Source of the DNA: Blepharisma stoltei
Lineage: Eukaryota; Ciliophora; Heterotrichea; Heterotrichida; Blepharismidae
NCBI GenBank assembly: GCA_914767885.1
Contig: CAJZBQ010000022.1
Span: 434,001 to 498,000 of the forward strand
DNA: 64,000 nt
Direction: 5' to 3'
Each line of letters opens with the position of its first letter. Within the stretch, counting starts at the first letter, position 1. Below the pieces are notes generated by a model that was given only the letters and a program-made list of their open reading frames with translations, had not been told where the DNA came from and did no database searches. The translations under genes were made by a program, and so were the position numbers. Positions 63,332 to 64,000 of the stretch are shown here, piece by piece.

Positions 63332-64000
63332 ATGCATATCCAACTTACTATAAGTATTTTTGCTCTAACTCCCCCCCCCTCCGTGAGTGAACAAAATTTT
63401 TTTTGTTCACTCACGGGGGGGGTTTAATTTTTTTTTTTAAAAAATTTATATATAAATTTTATAGAAAAATTTTTTTTTTTCGAATTTTTAAAAAAAATCC
63501 TAATTTGCAAAAATTGGAAAGCAAATATTAATTCAATTTATAAAATTTATGTTTTAAAAATCAATTCGTTTAAAATTAAACAGAATTAGCTCTATATTTT
63601 ATTATACTAATTATCATTTATATATTAAAACTTTTTTCCATAAAAAATTTTTCTATATAAAAAAATTTTTGTTCACTCACGGAGGGTGGGTTTTTTGGCA
63701 AAAAATAGCGATTTTTTAATGGTTTTGTTCACTCATGGAGGGGGGGGGGAGTAAGGATATTATGTAAAACTGAAGATGAACTTTTAGGCTTGCTACTTAT
63801 AAGGCTCTATAAATTTTTCTTAGAGTGCTGCTGAGTAGGGTCAACAGAATTTAAATCTAGAGGTTTAGATTAATTTTCAAGCTAATGAAAAAGTATGGTA
63901 AACTAATTCATGGCTTAAAAAGGTTTTTGAGGAGCTATTTAGACTTAGACACAATGTGAGCTGATGGAAACATTATGTTTCAGATGATAGGGAGATTAAT
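63332..64000 (+). CDS. partial gene, unknown protein, with MITE IES
   Basis: Starts MHIQLTISIFAL at 63332. Removing the MITE (63366..63751) joins ISIFAL to RILCKTEDELLGLLLIRLYK. A TGA Trp (ECCWVGS) follows. A second, tentative 46-bp IES (63858..63903) would lead to NSWLKKVFEELFRLRHNVSW, with a double Trp partly from TGA. The gene runs off the window. No family recognised. Confidence 0.55.
63366..63751 (+). mobile_element. full-length MITE IES, 386 bp
   Basis: TAA flanks at 63366 and 63752. Complete hairpin left end and tandem right end with long C and G runs. It sits 12 codons into the partial gene. Confidence 0.9.
63858..63903. other. short IES candidate, 46 bp
   Basis: TA at 63858-63859 and 63904-63905. 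Removal bypasses in-frame TAA codons and gives TEFKS-NSWLKKV. Support is frame only. Confidence 0.4.

Noticed and set aside
1-64000. rRNA, tRNA genes and telomeric repeats
   Set aside because: No cloverleaf, rRNA core sequence or telomere-like array could be recognised by eye; a covariance-model scan would be decisive.

Overview
This window looks like germline (micronuclear) DNA of a heterotrich ciliate, most likely Blepharisma or a close relative. Three signs support this. (1) TGA is read as tryptophan in gene after gene, often at conserved Trp positions (PH and FYVE domains, eIF2A, MORN repeats, RBR ligase, TRF4-like polymerase), while TAA and TAG end the genes. (2) A few introns are only 15-16 nt long, GT...AG. 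(3) Most genes are broken by non-coding inserts flanked by short direct repeats, usually TA. Removing each insert with one repeat copy restores both the reading frame and the expected protein. Such inserts are internal eliminated sequences (IESs), cut out when the somatic nucleus forms. In every gene where all junctions could be placed, the corrected coding length is a multiple of three. Junctions are inferred from frame and protein family, not from a somatic sequence.

Layout. 1-1,055: TIR element with a nested retroposon. 1,056-7,260 (minus): PH-FYVE protein, small protein, coiled-coil protein, AAA-ATPase-like protein. 8,089-10,708 (plus): IQ/MORN protein and steroid 5-alpha-reductase. 10,813-14,604 (minus): small protein and a TRF4-like nucleotidyltransferase with four IESs. 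14,605-16,392: repeats. 16,393-24,606: NOT4-like RNA-binding protein, RBR ubiquitin ligase, unknown protein, and a divergent peroxisomal pair PEX11/PXMP4. 25,204-31,336: eight-EF-hand protein, eIF2A, two disordered proteins. 31,368-44,240: coiled-coil protein, SK-like K+ channel, IQ protein, Elp5/6-like protein, cNMP-binding protein, DP transcription factor, dual-specificity phosphatase, DHHC acyltransferase, ubiquitin-like protein. 45,153-52,869: disordered protein, small membrane protein, DENN protein, ABC ATPase, ribulose-phosphate 3-epimerase. 52,870-56,414: repeats. 56,415-57,726: superoxide dismutase. 58,999-62,808: receptor-like membrane protein. 63,332-end: partial gene.

The inserts fall into classes. 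(a) A MITE of about 390 bp with CTCCGTGAG(C/T)GAACAAAA ends, about 12 copies from full length to decayed; it fits the abundant pogo-derived MITE reported from the Blepharisma germline, though I could not compare sequences. (b) Other CTCC...GGAG families. (c) Short IESs of about 32-226 bp. (d) GC-rich SINE-like retroposons with an A-rich ATGG start, short-repeat 3' tails and 10-18 bp target-site duplications. The most striking observation is that several retroposons sit inside genes as IESs and the TA used for excision lies inside their own target-site duplication. That is a direct route from retroposition to a precisely excisable IES.

Outside the inserts the gene space is very compact: tandem genes 7-18 nt apart and convergent genes that overlap at, or nearly touch, their stop codons.
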